Positions 13,109 to 25,955 of a stretch of 64,000 nt of DNA are shown here, piece after piece (position 1 is the first letter of the stretch; the number at the start of each line of letters is the position of its first letter). Source of the stretch: Tragulus kanchil (taxonomy: Eukaryota; Chordata; Mammalia; Artiodactyla; Tragulidae). The notes below the pieces were generated by a model, which did no database searches, was not told where the DNA came from, and saw only the letters and a program-made list of their open reading frames with translations. Both the position numbers and the translations under genes were made by a program. Where the stretch lies: positions 172,045,298-172,109,297 of the forward strand of contig JAIOJX010000030.1 in the NCBI GenBank assembly GCA_022376925.1, given 5' to 3'.

Positions 13109-13304
13109 TAGCTAACATTTGTTAAATATTTACTATGTGCCAGGCACTGTCTTAAGTTTATTACATATATTACTTCGTTTAATTCTAGCAATAACATTAT
13201 TAAATTGGTACTACTGTAATCCTTCTTTACAGCTAGAAAGTGGTGGAGCTAAGACTCGGATTCATGTAGTCAGTTGCAAAGCCTATAGCCCTAGTTACTG
13301 ATAA
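13109..13304 (+). repeat. MIR SINE (duplicate copy)
   Basis: The same MIR as at 11990-12185, carried by the 1.12-kb duplication. Confidence 0.87.
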
Positions 13305-13476
13305 CAAATCTGTACATTATAAAATATGAGCCACTGATTGTGATGAACAATGAGGTGATTCCATAGAAGCAGCCTTTAAACTGAAGCTGAAGAAGTACTA
13401 GATTTTGACAACTTACACATTTTTCTCTTTGTCAGCATTACTTTGATTATGGCTATCCATTACCCCCTATCTCTTG

Positions 13477-13940
13477 GAATACTCTATAAATTATGAGCAT
13501 GATTAGATTTCTAAAACATTTTTACTGTTGTAATTATGAAACAATAGAGTGATTAGTAGTTTTATAGGCAGCATAAGTAAGTATTGATTTGGGGAGAGAT
13601 AATTTGATTAAACACTGATTGCTGCAATTAACCGTACTTTTTCTCTTTCAATGCCAGTGAAAGGCAAAATTCTAACCAGGGTGGAAGAGTCAACATTTAA
13701 CAAAATTACACCTTTAAAAATTAATTTTTAATCACCTCAGTTTAATGAAATTTTTAAAATTCTGCTTATTAAGTGTAGGTAACATTTTATTTCCCCCAGC
13801 TAGGCTGTATTTAAAACAGAACTTTTTTTTTTAAGTTTTTGATTGCTGTAGTGAATTAGATTGTAAGTAGAAAGTATAACAATTAAGTCTCCTTCATTTA
13901 TTGATAAGGGAACAATCTGGAGAGCTCTATAAATGGCTTC
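13477..13940. other. Unique AT-rich intron sequence
   Basis: No repeat family, exon or regulatory motif was recognised. Confidence 0.5.
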
Positions 13941-13943
13941 CAG

Positions 13944-14162
13944 GACTTCCCCAGTGGTGCTAGTGGTGCAGAACTTGCCTGCTAATAAGAGACAAAACAG
14001 ACGCAGGTTCAATCACTGGGTTGGGACGATGCCCTGGAGGAGGGTATGGCAACTCACTCTAGTTACTCTTTCTTGGAGAATCCCATGGACAGAGGAGCCT
14101 GGTGGGCTATAGTCAATGGGGTCACAGAGTCAGACGTGACTGAAGCAACTTAGCACGCATGC
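13944..14162 (+). repeat. Bov-tA / Bov-A2 type SINE
   Basis: Forward ruminant SINE with GGACTTCCCCAGTGGTG, CAGACGCAGGTTCAATCAC, GGAGAATCCCATGGACAGAG and GGTCACAGAGTCAGACGTGA. The head is tRNA-Glu-like but diverged, so it is not a tRNA gene. Confidence 0.88.
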
Positions 14163-15240
14163 AAAGGTTTCCTAGGGTTCAAAGCATGTCACCGCCACAC
14201 AATCTTCCTAAGCTTCGCCTCCGTTCCCCTGGAGCTCCTGCTCGGTGGCCTCCAAAGGGCTCCCTATGGCTCCTGACAAGCACATCCACTTCCTGTAAGA
14301 GGTGGTGGAGTTTCTGACTGGCTGACGGACGTCTGGTGGCGCATCCTGACTGGACAGTTAGCTGCTCATCATCACTGTGACCATGGGGAACTGGCCTAGG
14401 CCACATTAAGTCTTAATTCTGGACCTCGAAACTATGCAGGGCAGACCACATGGCTTAAAAGAAGGCTTAGGTGTTCTTCCCAGAGGGAAGAAGTGTGGCT
14501 GCTTGTCACTGATAATGTCTACCATTAAGAAGAGTTTATGTTAATTTTACACAGTTTTATCTATTAACAACAGCAACAATTCCAAATGCTGGTAAGAGCC
14601 AGGTACTATGCTAGTAAGTGTAGAAAGCAGTAATTAAAACGTGGATTCTATGTTTTAGGAGATTTCAGTCTCTAGGTAGAAAGTAAGTTCAACAGGGAAC
14701 AAATTGCTTAAAGAGTCCCACACACCTCAGAAGATTACAAAGGTGGACTAGCCTACAGAATAGCTGATGACTAAGGTGCCAGGAAAGGTTAGGTGATGGT
14801 TACTCAGTCTTCTACTTAAGAGAGTGTGCAGTTCACTGTAGGAAGTTGCCTATTAAGATTAGTTCTTTTTAAAAAAAAAAAAAAAAAGTTAACATTTTTG
14901 GATTTTAAAGAATTTCAGTTAATTTGAAAAACTAACATGGTGGGCATATCTAAATGTCCTACTAACTGCGAATAACCAAAAAATGACAGATATCATCTTT
15001 GTTTTTAATATGTAAAACATATATGGAGTTTATTCACATCATACATGTATACTTTTTTCAACTCTCTGCCTTTCATGTCATGCCCTTATCCTCAACATAT
15101 TCCCATGCTAGTTTCTAAATAGTATTGCATTATTTATTCTAAAACACCCTTTTCTTCCCCATCTTGGGAGCTATGACTTACTCTTCAAATTCCACTTCAA
15201 ATTTAAGTTGGTGCCTTTAAATCAGTGCCTATCTCAGCCA
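14163..15240. other. Intron sequence with a CpG-rich stretch at about 14185-14400
   Basis: The 14185-14400 stretch is richer in G+C and CpG than its surroundings and begins right after the SINE. No intact frame or known protein was recognised in either direction. A longer A-run lies at 14872-14887. The rest is AT-rich intron. Confidence 0.45.
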
Positions 15241-15455
15241 TGTACATGTTGCGTTATGACCCAGGGAGCTCAAACCCAGTGTTTTGTGGTGATCTAGAGG
15301 GTGGGACGGACTGGGAGGTGGAGGCAGGCTCCAGAAGGAGAGGATGTACGCATGCCTGTGGCTGATTCATGCTGATGTATGGCAGAAACCAACACAATAT
15401 TGTACAGCCATCATCCTCTAATTGAAAATAATGCATTTAAAATGGAAATAAGTAA
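15241..15455 (+). repeat. L1 3' end fragment (ruminant-type 3' UTR)
   Basis: The sequence GTGGCTGATTCATGCTGATG, GGCAGAAACCAACACAATAT and ATCATCCTCTAATTGAAAAT is the recurrent 3' terminus of artiodactyl L1. It is followed by an A/T-rich tail. Most of it is duplicated at 16351-16545. Confidence 0.75.
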
Positions 15456-17438
15456 ATAAAATAAGCCCTGTCAATGGAGCTTATCAATTAGAGCCCTGAT
15501 CCTATCCTGGGAACTCCAAGTGCGGGGACATGCCCCCTTGTTTCTGCCACTGTCTCTATCCTTCCTGATACCCTGCAGGTTAGCAATGGATACTTGTTCC
15601 ATTTTCCCCTCCCCTGTTACTCTGCCAGGGATGACATTTTCTGGAAACTCTGCATAGAACTACGCACACCTGAGGCAATAAAGCAGGGCTTCTTTAGGCA
15701 AAGGTGGCAGATGGCAGAGTGAACAGCCTTGCTCTTAATGATCTCCTCCTGATGGATTCTTCTTGGTGTAGAAACGTTCTAACAGCAAACCCTGTGGTCA
15801 TCTGTTAGTCTGAGAAGAAGTGGGGCCTAGAGCTAAGGCTCCAGCAGTGAGAGTTCAAGTGGCACTGTGTAACAGCCAGTGCACTCCTAGCCATCTAAAT
15901 TCCAGAGGATCTGATACAGAAAGGCTAGAGGTCTCTAACCCTAGGATTATGAGACTCTCAAACTCTCACCTCCTATAGCTAAGAAACTTACTCGCAACTA
16001 CTGACCATAGAGAAAGCTCTGCCCACTGCGGCTTGAAAGAGTACCCCGGAGTCTTCATAAATGAGAAGCATATTTGTTAACTTAAAACACTTTATTTCAT
16101 TGACTAGGAGAACATAAACCTACCAAACTAAGTTTGCCCAAAGTCTACTCTCACCAAACTTTGAGCTGAATCAGAATACTTAGAGCAAAAGTATTGAGTG
16201 GGATGATGCTGGGTGGATAGGATTCCCACCATGGAACAGACGAGCAGCTGTGGCCTGGGTGTCCAGGTGAGAGGGTGGCATGCCCTCTGGGCACTGAGTT
16301 TACTTCTTTACTCTTTTCTCTATAATTCCAATTTGATCTGACAGTATCTTAGGGAGCTCAAACCCAGTGTTTTGTGGTGATCTAGAGGGTGGGACGGACT
16401 GGGAGGTGGAGGCAGGCTCCAGAAGGAGAGGATGTACGCATGCCTGTGGCTGATTCATGCTGATGTATGGCAGAAACCAACACAATATTGTACAGCCATC
16501 ATCCTCTAATTGAAAATAATGCATTTAAAATGGAAATAAGTAAATAAAATAAGCCCTGTCAATGGAGCTTATCAATTAGAGCCCTGATCCTATCCTGGGA
16601 ACTCCAAGTGCGGGGACATGCCCCCTTGTTTCTGCCACTGTCTCTATCCTTCCTGATACCCTGCAGGTTAGCAATGGATACTTGTTCCATTTTCCCCTCC
16701 CCTGTTACTCTGCCAGGGATGACATTTTCTGGAAACTCTGCATAGAACTACGCACACCTGAGGCAATAAAGCAGGGCTTCTTTAGGCAAAGGTGGCAGAT
16801 GGCAGAGTGAACAGCCTTGCTCTTAATGATCTCCTCCTGATGGATTCTTCTTGGTGTAGAAACGTTCTAACAGCAAACCCTGTGGTCATCTGTTAGTCTG
16901 AGAAGAAGTGGGGCCTAGAGCTAAGGCTCCAGCAGTGAGAGTTCAAGTGGCACTGTGTAACAGCCAGTGCACTCCTAGCCATCTAAATTCCAGAGGATCT
17001 GATACAGAAAGGCTAGAGGTCTCTAACCCTAGGATTATGAGACTCTCAAACTCTCACCTCCTATAGCTAAGAAACTTACTCGCAACTACTGACCATAGAG
17101 AAAGCTCTGCCCACTGCGGCTTGAAAGAGTACCCCGGAGTCTTCATAAATGAGAAGCATATTTGTTAACTTAAAACACTTTATTTCATTGACTAGGAGAA
17201 CATAAACCTACCAAACTAAGTTTGCCCAAAGTCTACTCTCACCAAACTTTGAGCTGAATCAGAATACTTAGAGCAAAAGTATTGAGTGGGATGATGCTGG
17301 GTGGATAGGATTCCCACCATGGAACAGACGAGCAGCTGTGGCCTGGGTGTCCAGGTGAGAGGGTGGCATGCCCTCTGGGCACTGAGTTTACTTCTTTACT
17401 CTTTTCTCTATAATTCCAATTTGATCTGACAGTATCTT
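15263..17438 (+). repeat. Tandem direct duplication, 2 x 1088 bp (junction 16350/16351)
   Basis: Positions 15263-16350 recur at 16351-17438 with no difference seen. The unit begins AGGGAGCTCAAACCC, and the sequence after copy 2 begins AGGGAGCCCCC, leaving 7 bp of microhomology (AGGGAGC) at the breakpoint. The L1 3' fragment is included and truncated at the junction. Confidence 0.97.
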
Positions 17439-18244
17439 AGGGAGCCCCCAAACATATCACCAGGTTAATCTGTTTCCAAGGGCAGTTATCTCAGTGGTCA
17501 CAGTCTGAATTAACCCAGCCTTCCAGGTGTTTAAAATTGGTCCTGCTGCTGACCCAGCCATTCATACCTTTAAAGCATATGCTAGAGCAAGCATCAATGA
17601 CTATGTTCGGCCGAGGATCTGTGATCCTGCCTGCTTTTCCTACCATAACCTCTCTCAGCATGACAAGAACCAAAACTGTTCCTATTTAGTGCTAAGCTGA
17701 GGATATATCCTTGATCTAGCTTCCATAAACAAAAATAACAATCCCAAGTATATGGGTTGGCCCAACTTTCCAGGCAAATGAGGCAGAATCATTTAAATTG
17801 GGTGTTATTTTGAGTAGTTGGACTGGAATGGTGAAATCTTCTATGAGATTTTCAAGGTCTTAGGTTCTATGCTATTACATTGTCTCTCTATTTCTAATGT
17901 ATTTCAAGGTCACATAAAGGTTAACAACTTACATTCTTTTATAGCTATAACCTGGAACTCTTTTGTGAGCTTCAGACTTATATTCACTTCATTTTGGCTC
18001 TCATGGATTTGGGAAACTCAATCGGAATTCTCAATTTTCATCTCCTGCTCTGAGCAGTCTCCCTAAACTATTGTTAGAGCATCCACAGGGCTATTCATAC
18101 TATGAAGGTGGGATTCACTTTTGATTATTTTTTCCTTCAATACAAGCATTATTCTTCCTTTAAATCCAGTACTAAATCCACCATTAATTATTTTATTCTT
18201 CCTGTAAGATAGGTATGTGATTATAGCTGTATATACATATACAT
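17439..18244. other. Unique intron sequence
   Basis: No recognised repeat or coding exon. An 82-codon frame at 17818-18066 has no recognisable domain and no splice context. Confidence 0.5.
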
Positions 18245-18465
18245 GGGCTTTCCTGGTGGCTCAGACAGTAAAGAATTCACCTGAAATGTGGGAGGTCTGG
18301 GTTCAGTCCCTGGGTTGAGAAGATCCCCTGGAGAAGGGCATGAAAACCCACTCCAGCACTCTTGCCTGGAGAATCCTCATGGACAAAGGAGTCTGGTGGG
18401 CTACAATCCAAGGAGCCGCAAAGAGTTGGACACAAGTGAGTGACTAACACACACATACATATAAT
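18245..18465 (+). repeat. Bov-tA / Bov-A2 type SINE
   Basis: Forward element: GGGCTTTCCTGGTGGCTCAG, GATCCCCTGGAGAAGGGCAT, CTTGCCTGGAGAATCC and GCAAAGAGTTGGACACAAG, followed by a CA/TA-rich tail to about 18482. Confidence 0.92.
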
Positions 18466-18911
18466 ATATATTACACATATATTAATGTTTCCACTTATTT
18501 CATTATTCCTCTACTAGAGCCACACATTCTCGATGCCAGTGGTTCTCCAAGTACCATCACTATAACACAGGTACTTCTTCAAAAGGCCAACATTTGGGCC
18601 TCCTTCCACTCCCAGATGTCCTGAGTCAGAATCCCTAGGAGTGGGCCCAGGGGTTGTATTGAGAAAACACAGCCCTCTAGATGGTTCTGTTGCACATGGA
18701 AATGGAGAACCCCTTCATTAAGCCACCCTACTTTAGCTCGACAACAGCAATGTGCTGTCCATACTCCCATGCTTGCTGTTTCCTATTCCTCATCTTCTCA
18801 GCTGAGAAAGTAATTTTTAATCCCTAGTTCTGATCCAGTCACTCCGTTGTTCAATATTTCTTTGTGTTTTTATAAGTACACTAAGAACAAATTTTTAAGA
18901 ATTTTCATCAT
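18466..18911. other. Unique intron sequence
   Basis: Nothing recognised. Confidence 0.5.
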
Positions 18912-19190
18912 GGGGCTTCCCTGGTGGTCCAGTGGGTAAAGAGTTTGCCTTGCACTGCAAGGAACACTGGTTTGATCCCTGTCCCAGGAGGATCCCATGT
19001 GGCACAGAGTGGCTGGACCAGTGTGTCCAATTGCAAGCTGGTGCTCTGGAGCACATATGCCCAGGGCCAGTACTCTGCTACAGGAGAGGCCACTGCAATC
19101 AGAGGCCCACACAGGCCGAGGAGTAAAGATGGATGAAAATAACTAAATGAAAGACCAATAAAAGAGGCAAAAATTAAAAAAAAAAAAAAT
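18912..19190 (+). repeat. CHR-like tRNA-Glu SINE
   Basis: Forward copy: GGGGCTTCCCTGGTGGTCCA head, then TGGCTGGACCAGTGTGTCC, GGAGAGGCCACTGCAATC, AGATGGATGAAAATAA, and a tail ACCAATAAAAGAGGC with A13. It is cut by the duplication, whose unit starts at 19143, so only its tail recurs at 20307. Confidence 0.9.
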
Positions 19191-19559
19191 ATCATGGCCT
19201 ACAAGAGACTGCTATGGCTCTTACCCACTGCCTTAACCTCTCCTTTCATGCCTCCTCCCCATTCTCTCCCATAGTTACACCATCGCTTTGTCCTCCTCGG
19301 ACTTCCACCATGGATCACTCATTCTCCCATCACCTGCTCCTCACCCAGGGGACCCCTCTCCCCCTCCATCATTCTTTCTCCTGCCAAGTCTGTTACCACC
19401 CTTTGGAATTTGCATACACATATCTCTTGATTACCATGCAATGTTATTCAAAATCTTTAATTATGTACAAAACAGACTTATGCTTCTTTTGATTTCCATT
19501 ATGTATCCACTGCTTCCCACAACACTTATCACATGACAGGTACTTTATTTTTCTTTTTT

Positions 19560-19828
19560 AAATTTTGGCCTCTTTTATTGTTCTTTTTATAGATTTATTT
19601 TCATCAATCTTTATTCTTTGGCCTGTGTGTGCCTCCCATCACAGTGGCCTCTCTCGTTGCAGAGCACAGGCTCTGGGCGCATGCGCTCCAGAGTGCTAGC
19701 TCGTAATTGGACACACCAGTCCAGCTGCTCTGCAGCACGTGGGATCTTCCCAGATCAGGGATTGAACAGGCACTCCTTATTTCACTGCAAGGTGGACTCT
19801 TTACCCATTAGATCACTAGGGAAGTCCT
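19560..19828 (-). repeat. CHR-like SINE
   Basis: Reverse copy with tail TTTTGGCCTCTTTTATTG at the low end, body GGGCGCATGCGCTCCAGAG, and head ACTAGGGAAGTCC at the high end. Confidence 0.88.
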
Positions 19829-20722
19829 ACAGGTACTTTAAAAAACAAATGAAGACTTGTTGGATGGCTAATAAAACACAATTCGTATTAAAATACAAAC
19901 CAAAGACCAATGCTCCTGTCAGCTCATTGGGATGGTGGACCTTGAGAGAGACAACTGGGCAGACACAAGCAGAGCCAGGTGGAACAATGTGCGAAGGATG
20001 TAAATGGCCCTTTGTGGCTTCACCAACCTCCCACCCTATGTACAATCCTCTCTTCTCTTCTGAAAATCATACCCCATGCTGTACTGCCCCTAAAGATACC
20101 TATTCTGTGTTCTACTCTCAAAAAGTCCTTTCCTCAACCATTTCCAAATGTGTACAGCAATAAAGGCTAATGGCATCATTTCCAGATCTAGAAGAGACAC
20201 TGGAAGGACTTCACTTGGACAGAGCCTATGATGATTCATTTTTTAGGCTATGGGGTGCCTTGATATTTGGTTAAACACTGTCAAGGGTATGCTAGTGAGG
20301 GTGTGCCTAAATGAAAGACCAATAAAAGAGGCAAAAATTAAAAAAAAAAAAAATATCATGGCCTACAAGAGACTGCTATGGCTCTTACCCACTGCCTTAA
20401 CCTCTCCTTTCATGCCTCCTCCCATTCTCTCCCATAGTTACACCATCGCTTTGTCCTCCTCGGACTTCCACCATGGATCACTCATTCTCCCATCACCTGC
20501 TCCTCACCCAGGGGACCCCTCTCCCCCTCCATCATTCTTTCTCCTGCCAAGTCTGTTACCACCCTTTGGAATTTGCATACACATATCTCTTGATTACCAT
20601 GCAATGTTATTCAAAATCTTTAATTATGTACAAAACAGACTTATGCTTCTTTTGATTTCCATTATGTATCCACTGCTTCCCACAACACTTATCACATGAC
20701 AGGTACTTTATTTTTCTTTTTT

Positions 20723-20991
20723 AAATTTTGGCCTCTTTTATTGTTCTTTTTATAGATTTATTTTCATCAATCTTTATTCTTTGGCCTGTGTGTGCCTCCC
20801 ATCACAGTGGCCTCTCTCGTTGCAGAGCACAGGCTCTGGGCGCATGCGCTCCAGAGTGCTAGCTCGTAATTGGACACACCAGTCCAGCTGCTCTGCAGCA
20901 CGTGGGATCTTCCCAGATCAGGGATTGAACAGGCACTCCTTATTTCACTGCAAGGTGGACTCTTTACCCATTAGATCACTAGGGAAGTCCT
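20723..20991 (-). repeat. CHR-like SINE (duplicate copy)
   Basis: The SINE of 19560-19828, repeated by the 1164-bp duplication. Confidence 0.9.
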
Positions 20992-21566
20992 ACAGGTACT
21001 TTAAAAAACAAATGAAGACTTGTTGGATGGCTAATAAAACACAATTCGTATTAAAATACAAACCAAAGACCAATGCTCCTGTCAGCTCATTGGGATGGTG
21101 GACCTTGAGAGAGACAACTGGGCAGACACAAGCAGAGCCAGGTGGAACAATGTGCGAAGGATGTAAATGGCCCTTTGTGGCTTCACCAACCTCCCACCCT
21201 ATGTACAATCCTCTCTTCTCTTCTGAAAATCATACCCCATGCTGTACTGCCCCTAAAGATACCTATTCTGTGTTCTACTCTCAAAAAGTCCTTTCCTCAA
21301 CCATTTCCAAATGTGTACAGCAATAAAGGCTAATGGCATCATTTCCAGATCTAGAAGAGACACTGGAAGGACTTCACTTGGACAGAGCCTATGATGATTC
21401 ATTTTTTAGGCTATGGGGTGCCTTGATATTTGGTTAAACACTGTCAAGGGTATGCTAGTGAGGGTGTGCCTGGAGGAGATTCTGAGCCAGCCATTTCCTT
21501 ATTTGATATTTCTTCAAGGTTTCTAAATGCACTTAGAACAAATGTTTTATAATATAAAGATTTTTA

Positions 21567-21773
21567 AAATTTGGCCTCTTTTTAAATTGATATTTTAATT
21601 TTCATCCACCTTTATTCTTTGCTATGTGTGGGCCTCCCATCACAGTGGCCTCTCCAGTCCCAGAGCACCAGTCTAGCTGCTCTGCGGCACATGGGATCTT
21701 CCCAGGCCAGGGATCGAACCGGTGCCCCTTGCTTTGGGCAGACTCTTTACCCACTGGACAACCAGGGAAGCCC
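21567..21773 (-). repeat. CHR-like SINE, internally deleted
   Basis: Reverse copy with tail TTTGGCCTCTTTTTAAATTG and head ACAACCAGGGAAGCCC. The middle (the usual GCATGCGCTCC section) is missing between CAGAGCACCAG and CTAGCTGCTC. Confidence 0.85.
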
Positions 21774-21934
21774 AAAGTTTTATAATATTTATCATAGCCT
21801 TCCAAGGCACTGCTCTGGCTCTTACCTACTGCCATCATTTCTTCTCTCAGTGCTCCTCCCCATCCAATGTGAATTGCTAACTGAGTAAAGCAGATTACCC
21901 TGCCCTGTGTGTGTATACCTCAAAACCAGTTGAA

Positions 21935-22178
21935 GGGGCTTTCCTGGTGGTCCAGGGATCCCTGGCCTGGGAAGATCCCACATGCCAAGGAACGGCTGGA
22001 CCAGTGTGTCCAATTATGAGCCAGCACTCTGGAGCGCGTGTGCCCAAAGCCAGTGCTCTGCAACAAGAGAGGCCACTGTGACAGGAGGCCCACACAGGCC
22101 AAAGAATAAAGACGGATGAAAATAAATAAATAAAAAAACAATAAAATAGGCCAAAATTTAAAAAATAAATAAATAAAA
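21935..22178 (+). repeat. CHR-like SINE, 5' part deleted internally
   Basis: Forward copy. The head GGGGCTTTCCTGGTGGTCCA jumps directly to GGGATCCCTGGCCTGGGAAG, then gives the complete body and a tail with CAATAAAATAGGCCAAAATT. Confidence 0.87.
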
Positions 22179-22199
22179 TCATTTTTTTTTCTTAAAACA

Positions 22200-22480
22200 A
22201 ACAAACAAACAAAAAAAAACCTGTTGAAGGCCTGAACAGAACTAGAAGCCTGAGCATGAGAGAACCGTCTTACTGTCTGCCTGTCTTCGAGGTGGGACAT
22301 CAGTCTTCTCCTGCGTTCAAACCAAATCTTAAGCCATTGAATCTTCTGGGTCTCTGGCTTGGCAATTGCATATCCTTGGACTTCTCAGCATTTATAAGAA
22401 ATGTGAGCCATTTCTTACAGCTTATCTGTCTGTTTATCTACCTACCTACCTACTTACCTCTCTATCCTATTGTATGTTTC
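22200..22480 (+). repeat. Old interspersed repeat fragment with (CTAC)n
   Basis: Motifs such as GGGACATCAGTCTTCTCCTG and TTATAAGAAATGTGAGCCA resemble the same unassigned ancient repeat as at 38190-38690. A short (CTAC)n run lies at about 22437-22460, and an (AAAC)n run at about 22197-22213. Confidence 0.45.
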
Positions 22481-23034
22481 TCCAGAGAATCCATAGAATT
22501 ACAGGGCCCTTCCAGACAATCATGTGTTTCTATATAATACTATTTCAGAGTATATTTCTGTACCTAAGGAGCCCTAGCTGTTTCATAAGCCCAACCCAAT
22601 ATATTTGTCCACAGCATCCCATCATACTTGAGCATCATACTCGAACTTAATGCCACATCAAGGGACCTGTGATAGAACTTCTTCGAGTACAGCCCCTCAG
22701 CCACACATATATCAGAAGAAACTCTGCATCACTCCTGCCACAGTCCCTGGGCTCCAGGACCCAGCCACCAGGTTTGGGCCTGAACAGTTTACATTCCCAC
22801 TCAGGAGGGGAGAAAGTGAAGCTCTGCTGGGCCCAGCCAGGGTGGAGGAACTCTGGCCCAGTGTTTTTTATTTCCCTAGAACACTAGTATATTCATTTAA
22901 TCTAAGCATTAGTTTCAAGTAGGGCATTATAAGTATTACTAGAAGCACATTATTGAACGTTGAACCTGAAATGGTAAACAACTTTAAAAAATTAAAGGGG
23001 GGCTGGAAACCTGTCAGTTAACACCTAGGGAGGT
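22481..23034. other. Unique intron sequence
   Basis: No exon or repeat recognised. A 90-codon frame at 22650-22922 has no recognisable protein content. Confidence 0.45.
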
Positions 23035-23495
23035 ATATTCCAAACTTCAGAAAAATATAAATGTTAAGCAGACAAGGCCACTCCATGGCCACGGGGGAAC
23101 AAGACAAAGCAAGACTACGCTGCCATCATGAGTGAAACCAGATACAGAGGACACCCTGTGACCACAAAAATACCTAGACATCTCCCTTTCCCAACTTACG
23201 TAAGTGCCTATTGTTTCTTTGTTAATAACCATTCTTGCCCAGTTCTTGCCCTCCCATCTCCTAGACCAAAGTCACCAAGACACTCAGTCATCATGCTGTC
23301 TCTACTTCCTTAGACGACCCAAACCAAAACCGGTCCTGCTTCCCAAATCCACCTTAGAATCACCCGAGTCAGCCCAAACTCTACAACGAATCTCATCGGA
23401 ACTCCTCCACCCTGAAGGAGCTTTGCTGGCAGGAGCTGGTTTTTCATGTAGCAAGTTAAATAAACCTTCTAGTGTTTGACTACAGATGATTTCCT
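23035..23495 (+). repeat. Possible solo LTR-like fragment
   Basis: A stretch less AT-rich than its flanks ends with a polyadenylation-like signal (TTAAATAAACC) about 20 bp before its apparent 3' edge, in the manner of retroviral LTRs. No clear TG...CA ends or target-site duplication were found, so this is a weak call. Confidence 0.3.
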
Positions 23496-24255
<760 letters not shown>

Positions 24256-24865
24256 TTAGAGGCCCTGTTATTTAATAGAGTCCCTCCAAATGCTCCCTCA
24301 AACTCCTGTACAAGTCATCACTTTGGTCCCTGAATACTCAACATACAAGATGGAAGACAATCTGCTTTCCCCTTGAACAGCTCCATTTTTGATGTCTTAA
24401 AATATTTTATTCTACTTTGTCTTCTCTCGTAAGCAATATAAATTGAATGCATTATTTTTCAGAGAAAAACCTTAAGTTTTATTGTTGTTGTTACTATTAT
24501 TATTATTTTAGTTTCCACCAAACACTAAACTGTGCTCAGTAAAGAATCATTTCAAGACATAATAAGCATATTTTAAAAATGAAATACAAGAGAATAGAAA
24601 AACAAGCTCCAAAGTTCACTTAAATACATAGTTGAATACTGATTGCATTTAAAAATATTTTTGGCTGATTATTTCTAATTTATTTTAAATAATAAGCAGG
24701 CTAAAATGCTTAATTTTCCTGGTGAATGCTTAACAACCAATGCATTCTTTCTTAATTTTCTATTTCAGTCTCATTTAAAATGTCTTTCTTAAGACAAAAA
24801 CAATTTTTTGGAACAATTAGATACTGAAGCCAATTTAAAAAGAATAAGGCATTAAAAAATACATA

Positions 24866-25140
24866 GGGGCTTCCCTGGTGGTCCAGTGAGTAAAGAGCCC
24901 ACAATGTAGTGCAAGGGGAACCAGCTCAATCCCTGACTCAAGTGGATCCCATGTGCTGTAGAGCTGCTGAACTAGTGTGCCCAATTACGAGCCAGCACTC
25001 TGGAGCACACGGGCCAAGAGCCGGTGCTCTGCAGCAAGAGAGGCCACTGCAATGGGAAGCACACACAGGCCAAAGAACAAAGATGGATGAAAATAAAGAA
25101 AGAAAGAAAGCAATAAAAGAGGACAAATTTTTTAAAAAAA
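24866..25140 (+). repeat. CHR-like SINE
   Basis: Forward copy: GGGGCTTCCCTGGTGGTCCA, GAGCCAGCACTCTGGAGCAC, GCAAGAGAGGCCACTGCAAT, AGATGGATGAAAATAAAG, then a (GAAA)n and CAATAAAAGAGGAC tail. Confidence 0.9.
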
Positions 25141-25955
25141 ATTTTTATAAAACAACATAAACTAAAACTGAGATATGAGTAAAAATCCCTTAATATTAGC
25201 CATATGGAACGAGAGGCAAATTATATACAAAGAATACAAGATGTGAGTTTTAGCTACTTCAGCAACAGTTACAGAAGAATCTCCAGAAGTTTGTAACTGA
25301 GTGCTTTTTCCCACAGTCTTCTAGAAACAGGAAAAATACAAGTGGCTTCAGGGTCTGTGACTACTGTTTCCTCTGCCACTGAGTTATTACAGCATCAACA
25401 TTTGCAGCAGAACACTGGGGTCTATTTTCTGCCATTTACATGGAATTTTATAGATGAATTACAGGCTGAAACGGAATCACTGAGAAGTCCATTTGGCTAT
25501 TTGGGAGGGGAGACTTCTTAGGTCACGCGATGAACCACATATGATGCTTCTCATTAAAACCTTAAGTTTTATTGTTGTTGTTACTATTATTATTATTTTA
25601 GTTTCCACCAAACACTAAACTGTGCTCAGTAAAGAATCATTTCAAGACATAATAAGCATATTTTAAAAATGAAATACAAGAGAATAGAAAAACAAGCTCC
25701 AAAGTTCACTTAAATACATAGTTGAATACTGATTGCATTTAAAAATATTTTTGGCTGATTATTTCTAATTTATTTTAAATAATAAGCAGGCTAAAATGCT
25801 TAATTTTCCTGGTGAATGCTTAACAACCAATGCATTCTTTCTTAATTTTCTATTTCAGTCTCATTTAAAATGTCTTTCTTAAGACAAAAACAATTTTTTG
25901 GAACAATTAGATACTGAAGCCAATTTAAAAAGAATAAGGCATTAAAAAATACATA

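Larger units (their letters stand above)
11231..13476 (+). repeat. Tandem direct duplication, about 1.12 kb (junction 12356/12357)
   Basis: Positions 11231-12356 recur at 12357-13476, starting inside the CHR-like SINE (CGAACCGGCGCC). Early in copy 2 several homopolymers are shortened: C4 to C2, A8 to A5 and A5 to A3. Near the end C4 becomes C5. Because 11231-11616 also belongs to the previous duplication, it occurs three times. The SINE head at 12357-12417 is a product of this duplication, not a new insertion. Confidence 0.95.
19143..21470 (+). repeat. Tandem direct duplication, about 1164 bp (junction 20306/20307)
   Basis: Positions 19143-20306 recur at 20307-21470. The only difference I found is C4 versus C3 in CTCCTCCCCATT. 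Copy 1 breaks at GTGTGCC, copy 2 continues as GTGTGCCTGGAGG. This block carries a reverse CHR-like SINE and a repeated 181-codon frame (19618-20163 and 20781-21326) made of SINE plus intron, not a gene. Confidence 0.97.

Noticed and set aside
14179..14406. A 75-codon minus-strand frame in the CpG-rich stretch
   Set aside because: Open frames are expected by chance in GC-rich DNA; no family was recognised. The stretch is kept only as a low-level finding.
18912..18990. tRNA-like SINE heads as possible tRNA genes
   Set aside because: The heads are diverged tRNA-Glu-derived promoters of SINEs, linked to SINE bodies and A-rich tails, and do not form intact cloverleaf genes.
19618..20163. A 181-codon open frame, repeated at 20781-21326
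   Set aside because: It starts inside a reverse CHR-like SINE and runs into intron sequence; its apparent conservation between copies is only the tandem duplication.
20250..20699. A 149-codon plus-strand frame
   Set aside because: It begins upstream of the 20307 junction and reads through it, so it is created by the duplication joint.
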